NCBI GenBank assembly: GCA_964630925.1
Contig: CAZVZK010000042.1
Span: 7,669 to 71,668, forward strand
Origin: RGDT01 sp964630925
GTDB taxonomy: Bacteria; Planctomycetota; Planctomycetia; Gemmatales; Gemmataceae
Length of the DNA stretch: 64,000 nucleotides
Direction: 5' to 3'
The first letter of the stretch is position 1; every line of letters starts with the position of its first letter. A program made the translations under genes and the position numbers. Below are positions 60,272 to 64,000 of this stretch, in pieces. The notes beneath the pieces were generated by a model that made no database searches, was not told where the DNA came from, and saw only the letters and a list, made by a program, of their open reading frames with translations.

Positions 60272-63200
60272 CTACGGGACGGCCCGCACCGTGAAGCCGT
60301 TCATGCGGTAGATCGTCCGCCCGTCCACACTCAGGAAGCCGTCGCCCGTCACCGTCCGCGTCGCCCCGTCGATGCCCGTGATGACGCCCTGCACGCTCAC
60401 GTCCTGATTCGCCGGCAGGACCTGGCCGCGGTACGTCCACCGGTGCGGCGCGTGGTTGACGGCGAATTGCCGACACTGCCCGAAGCGTTCGACGGCCACG
60501 AGCTGCAAGAGCTGGACGAGGGCCTCCAGGCCGAGCGAGCCGGGCCAGACGGGGTCGTCGAGGAAGTGGGCCTTGAAGAACCACTCGTCGGGGCGGACGT
60601 GTTTGCGGCCCTCGACGAGGCCGCGCTCCGGCAGGCGTACCACGTCGTCCATCATGCGGAGCATGTCGCCGGGGAAGGGCGGGACGCGCGGGAAGGCGAC
60701 GCGCTCGCCGGCGACGGCCTCGGGCTGGGCGTCACGGATGCCGATCTGCTGCGCCAGCGCCTCCGGTGAGAAGAAGCCGAAGGTCGTGGAGCCCTCGTAA
60801 ACGGGGCCGCGGGCGTCGGACGTGCGGAGGTCGAAGTCCTGGATGATCATGCCGCCCGAAGCCGCCACGCGCGTGACCTTCACCGTCGTCGTCAGCGTGC
60901 CCGTCTCCGGCGTCACGTCGCGGAGCTGGCACGCCTTGCCGCCGAGGTTGCGGTAGTGCAGCGGCGTCTTGCTCGTGAGGGCCGAGCCGATGTAGGCGCT
61001 GGTCCAGCCGCACACCTGGAGGGCGGCCTCCAGCAGGATGCAGAACGGCATCACGGGGGCGCGGCTCTCGGCGAAGTACCAGGCGTCGGGAGGCACGTCG
61101 TACTCCGCCGTCACCATGCCGCCGGCCTTCATGGTGAACGGCTCGGTGTCGGCGCGGGTGATGCGGTCCACGAAGAGGAACGGCGGCCCCGGCAGGCGGG
61201 CGAGGAAGCGGCGGTCGAACTCGGCGTACCGTGGGCCGAACGCCTCGGAGGGGCGGCCGACGGCGTAGGCGAGGATTTGGGCGGCGGAGGCGACTACCTC
61301 ACCCCCTAACCCCCTCTCCGAAGCGGAGAGGGGGGATCGCAAGATCATCGCCTTCAGCGGAGGCGAGGTGTGCTCGTCCCTTGAATCGCTTCGCCCAACA
61401 GGGGACGGGTACACTACCCCTCCGCGCAGGCGATGCTCTTGCGGCTCCCCCTCTCCGCTTCGGGGAGGGGGTTGGGGGGTGAGGTAGTGGGCGGACCACA
61501 ACGTCGCCACCTTGTCGCGCGTCAGGCCGGTGAGGCGGATGCTCATGTCGCCGATGTCCACGACCGGCTTGCCGTCCGCGTACATCAACGCATCCACGAT
61601 GGCGTACGGCTCCGGGCCGTAGCCGCGTTCCTTGACCTCCACCTCGTAGGTGACGACCTTCGTGTGGGCCGTCACCTGGCCGCGGCACTTGAGCTTGCTC
61701 GACACGCCCGGCACCGGCTCGCAGCCGACCTCGTCCTGTTCGCCGACCCAGCCGAGGCGCATCAGGAAGATACGCAGCGTGTGCAGGCAGCACTCGAACA
61801 TCAGCGTGCCGGGCATCACCTGGTCGTCGATGAAGTGGCACGTCAGGAACCAGTCGTCGGGGTGGATGTCGGCCTCGGCGCGGATGCGGCCCGCCCCGAA
61901 CCGCCCGCCCGTGGGGTCCAGCTCGGTCACCCGATGCACCAGACGCATCCGCCCGCCCGGCAGGCGCATCGGCGAGCGGAGCGGCAGGCCGGCGAACGCC
62001 TCGCCGAAGCACGCCACGAGGTCGCCCGCCCGCAGGGCGTCGATCTGCGCCTCGGTGTATGACTCCTTCACCATCGGCGGCAGGGGCGGCTCGCCGTCGG
62101 GCAGTTTCGCGGGGCGTGGCTGCTTCTGCAGCGTGGTGCGGATGACGCCCTGGCCGGCGGCCAACGCCTTCTCGGTGAAGAAGCCGGCGATGCCGTCGCT
62201 CATCGTCAGGAGCGGCTCGCCGTTGACGGTGCCGACGAAGCGGAAGCGGAAGAGGTGCGTCTCGTCCTGGCGGAAGAACGAGTCGATGTGGATGTCGTAG
62301 CGGATCACCTCGCCCGGCCCCGGCAGGCCGCGGTGGAACGTCACCGCCGCGTCGAGGAGGCGGTAGACGGCCAGGCCGCGCGTGCGCAGGTCGATGCCGA
62401 GGTAGCCGGAGAGGAACAGGTCGGCCTGGCCGGACTCGACGGCCAGGCACGTGGGGATGCGTCCGCCGTCGAGGTACCACGCCCCCGGATGGATGTCGTG
62501 CTCGGTGACGACGCGCCCGTGGCTCAACGAAAGCGGCTCTCCCTCGATGCTCAGGATGCGGTCCACGAGCATGAGCGGCTCGTCTGGCAGACGCACGCGC
62601 GTGGGGAAGGCGTCGATGGCGGCGTAGTCCGGCCCCAGCACGTCGGCGATGCGTCCGACGGCGAAGGTGAGGCACTGCTCGCGGGTGAGGGCCACCTCAC
62701 CCCCTAACCCCCTCTCCGCTTCGGAGAGGGGGGATCGCAAGAGCATCGATTTCTGCGGCGGGGAGGTGTGCTCGTCCCTTGAATTCCTTCGTCCAACAAG
62801 CGGGTCGTCCACCTCGCGTCCGCCACTCTTCTCACTCTGACGATCCCCCCTCTCCGCGCATCGGGGGTCTGGGGGCGTCTCGCCCCCAGCTCGCAGCGAG
62901 AGGGGGTTAGGGGGTGAGGTAGCCCCCAACAGCCGCCCCTGCGCCTCCAACTGCCGCGAGAACGCGCCGACCAGCGAGGCGTGTAGCCGCAGGTAGGCTG
63001 CGTGGGCGTCGGCGCGGGTCATCGCGGCAGCCGCCAACGTCGCCACGGGGTTGTCGTTGGATGTCGGCAGGGCCACGCCCAGGGCCTCGGCGACGCGGCG
63101 CACGCCGGCCAGGCCGTCCGGCCCCGGCGGCAGCGCCGCGAGGGCATGGTGAGGGCGGCCCTCCAGGATCTTGCCGATCAGCCGCGTGCAGGACGATCCG

Positions 63201-64000
63201 GGGCCGATCTCGATGAACGTCCGCACGCCGTCGCGGTAGGCGGCCTCGATCACGGCGGGGAAGTCCACCGTCCGCGTCGCCTGGAGGAGGATGGCGTCGG
63301 CGGCGGCGTCCGGGGTGAGGTCGTAGGCCCGGCCCAGGCCGCTGCTGTAGAAGCGGATCCCCGCGGGGGGCGTCACCGGGAGGCGGTGCATCTCGCGGTA
63401 CTCGTGTGCCACCGCGTCCACCACACGGCAGTGCATCGTGGTCGTCGTGGGCACGATGCGTCCGCCGAGCGTCTCCACCTGCCGGCGGTCGCCGCCGACG
63501 ACGCACTCACGCGGGCCGTGGATGAATTGCAGATACACGCGGTCCAGCTTCGCGAGCGCGGCACGCACCTCGGCGGGCGGCCTCTCGACGATGGCCGTCG
63601 CCCAGTCGGCGTGTTCGACGGCCCACTTCTGCCGGGCGGCGTCGCACGTCCCGCACAGGTCCGAAGTGAACAGCGTCGAGCGTGCCATCGCCTGACGCAT
63701 CCGTTCGCGGTCACGCCAGGCGCCGAGCGCGAACAGCGCCGCCGACTCGCCGAGGCTGTAGCCGATGGCAGCGGTGGGGCGGACGCCCATCCTGCGGAGC
63801 AGATCCGTCACCAGGCCGCCGACGGCCACCTGGGCGAAGATGCGGTCCTGGACCGTCTGATTCTCGCCGCCCCAGAAGACCTCGTTCTCGCGGCCCAGGA
63901 GGCGGGCCACGTCACCGCCCATGCCGGCGAAGTCGTTGCCGCTGCCGGGGTAGACGAAGGCCAGGCCGGCGGACGGGGCTTCATCTGCCTGGGTGGCCGG
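60272..64000 (-). CDS. PfaC-like polyunsaturated/long-chain lipid megasynthase, AT-DH-DH part (N-terminus beyond window)
   Basis: The frame is open to the right edge, so ketosynthase or other N-terminal domains lie outside; 1,242 codons are visible. An acyltransferase domain begins with FVYPGSGNDFAGMGGDVARL and has the active serine in IGYSLGESAAL. Then come two double-hotdog dehydratase domains, each a pseudo-half followed by an active FabA-like half. The active halves are LTCHFIDDQVMPGTLMFECC and FKAHFLDDPVWPGSLGLEAL. This layout matches PfaC-type PUFA synthases and related planctomycete lipid synthases. MITE-like elements read in frame fill both linkers (62695-62919 and 61294-61487). An acyl carrier protein region is not visible. 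Confidence 0.88.
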   Translation of the reverse strand, partial: PATQADEAPSAGLAFVYPGSGNDFAGMGGDVARLLGRENEVFWGGENQTVQDRIFAQVAVGGLVTDLLRRMGVRPTAAIGYSLGESAALFALGAWRDRERMRQAMARSTLFTSDLCGTCDAARQKWAVEHADWATAIVERPPAEVRAALAKLDRVYLQFIHGPRECVVGGDRRQVETLGGRIVPTTTTMHCRVVDAVAHEYREMHRLPVTPPAGIRFYSSGLGRAYDLTPDAAADAILLQATRTVDFPAVIEAAYRDGVRTFIEIGPGSSCTRLIGKILEGRPHHALAALPPGPDGLAGVRRVAEALGVALPTSNDNPVATLAAAAMTRADAHAAYLRLHASLVGAFSRQLEAQGRLLGATSPPNPLSLRAGGETPPDPRCAERGDRQSEKSGGREVDDPLVGRRNSRDEHTSPPQKSMLLRSPLSEAERGLGGEVALTREQCLTFAVGRIADVLGPDYAAIDAFPTRVRLPDEPLMLVDRILSIEGEPLSLSHGRVVTEHDIHPGAWYLDGGRIPTCLAVESGQADLFLSGYLGIDLRTRGLAVYRLLDAAVTFHRGLPGPGEVIRYDIHIDSFFRQDETHLFRFRFVGTVNGEPLLTMSDGIAGFFTEKALAAGQGVIRTTLQKQPRPAKLPDGEPPLPPMVKESYTEAQIDALRAGDLVACFGEAFAGLPLRSPMRLPGGRMRLVHRVTELDPTGGRFGAGRIRAEADIHPDDWFLTCHFIDDQVMPGTLMFECCLHTLRIFLMRLGWVGEQDEVGCEPVPGVSSKLKCRGQVTAHTKVVTYEVEVKERGYGPEPYAIVDALMYADGKPVVDIGDMSIRLTGLTRDKVATLWSAHYLTPQPPPRSGEGEPQEHRLRGGVVYPSPVGRSDSRDEHTSPPLKAMILRSPLSASERGLGGEVVASAAQILAYAVGRPSEAFGPRYAEFDRRFLARLPGPPFLFVDRITRADTEPFTMKAGGMVTAEYDVPPDAWYFAESRAPVMPFCILLEAALQVCGWTSAYIGSALTSKTPLHYRNLGGKACQLRDVTPETGTLTTTVKVTRVAASGGMIIQDFDLRTSDARGPVYEGSTTFGFFSPEALAQQIGIRDAQPEAVAGERVAFPRVPPFPGDMLRMMDDVVRLPERGLVEGRKHVRPDEWFFKAHFLDDPVWPGSLGLEALVQLLQLVAVERFGQCRQFAVNHAPHRWTYRGQVLPANQDVSVQGVITGIDGATRTVTGDGFLSVDGRTIYRMNGFTVRAVP
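61294..61487. mobile_element. in-frame MITE-like element B in the megasynthase linker
   Basis: The ends CTACCTCACCCCCTAACCCC and GGGGGTTGGGGGGTGAGGTAG form near-perfect inverted repeats. Interior blocks shared with element A are GGATCGCAAGA, GAGGTGTGCTCGTCCCTTGA and TTCG-CCAACA. It lies between the first and second dehydratase domains and adds about 65 residues of low-conservation sequence (including SDSRDEHTSPPLKAMILRSP), keeping the frame open. Confidence 0.88.
62695..62919. mobile_element. in-frame MITE-like element A in the megasynthase linker
   Basis: This element spans 225 bp (75 codons). CCTCACCCCCTAACCCCCTC at the left end is matched by its exact complement at the right end (62898-62919). 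It lies between the acyltransferase and the first dehydratase domain, and is translated as NSRDEHTSPPQKSMLLRSPL and flanking low-complexity sequence. It contains at 62867-62893 the 27-bp palindrome that also occurs twice in the DUF1501 gene, so it is itself composite. Confidence 0.9.

Noticed and set aside
1..64000. CRISPR arrays, tRNA, rRNA, prophage and complete insertion sequences
   Set aside because: No regularly spaced direct repeats, T-loop signatures in gene-free DNA, phage structural genes or transposase genes were seen. Small tRNAs cannot be fully excluded by eye.

Overview
The window is very GC-rich and densely coded, and it reads as a chromosomal segment from a planctomycete, most likely in or near the Gemmataceae. 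Several protein types point there together. There is a DUF1501 protein, a cysteine-rich YTV-type cell-wall protein, and a Ser/Thr kinase fused to a WD40 propeller next to its own ECF sigma factor. There is also a PfaC-like lipid megasynthase, and many secreted or lipoprotein genes of unknown function. I saw no rRNA, tRNA, CRISPR array, prophage or complete insertion sequence. Several small palindromic or MITE-like repeats are present.

Layout from left to right. 1-7.7 kb: DUF1501 protein, a small Gly/Tyr-rich secreted protein, a three-gene XPB helicase operon with overlapping reading frames, and a broken HNH endonuclease gene. 7.7-16.5 kb: potassium channel, aldo/keto reductase, peptidoglycan-binding protein, a UvrD/PcrA helicase carrying a 360-residue intein, acpS, a zinc-ribbon membrane protein and nnrD. 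17-25.2 kb: a PseG-like protein, an MFS transporter, a DedA protein, and the kinase-WD40/ECF pair. 25.3-32 kb: smc behind a lipoprotein with a FlgI-like domain, and a TPR lipoprotein. 32.5-36 kb: acyltransferase-btaA-btaB, a probable betaine-lipid (DGTS) operon. 36-42.2 kb: an RND efflux pump and its adaptor, with a truncated duplicate of the pump's 5' end just upstream. 42.7-45.6 kb: a surface cluster (YTV protein, two nearly identical Flp pilins behind a cyclic-di-GMP riboswitch), then infC with an AUU start. 45.7-56 kb: mostly small secreted or hypothetical genes, a methyltransferase and a DUF6807 protein. Two decayed copies of the 3' end of mfd lie in this stretch. 56-64 kb: mfd itself, an arginine-deiminase-superfamily enzyme, and a PfaC-like AT-DH-DH megasynthase that runs off the right edge.

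The strongest points for follow-up are five. (1) Palindromic or MITE-like DNA is read through in frame inside coding sequences: two elements lie in linkers of the megasynthase, a shared 27-bp palindrome lies in the DUF1501 gene, and G-tract hairpins lie in the helicase-associated gene. (2) A c-di-GMP riboswitch leads into Flp pilin genes. (3) The UvrD helicase carries an intein at motif III. (4) There is a complete btaA/btaB locus. (5) The mfd 3' end occurs three times in direct orientation, separated by small gene cassettes. All assignments come from reading motifs by eye; no database search was run.
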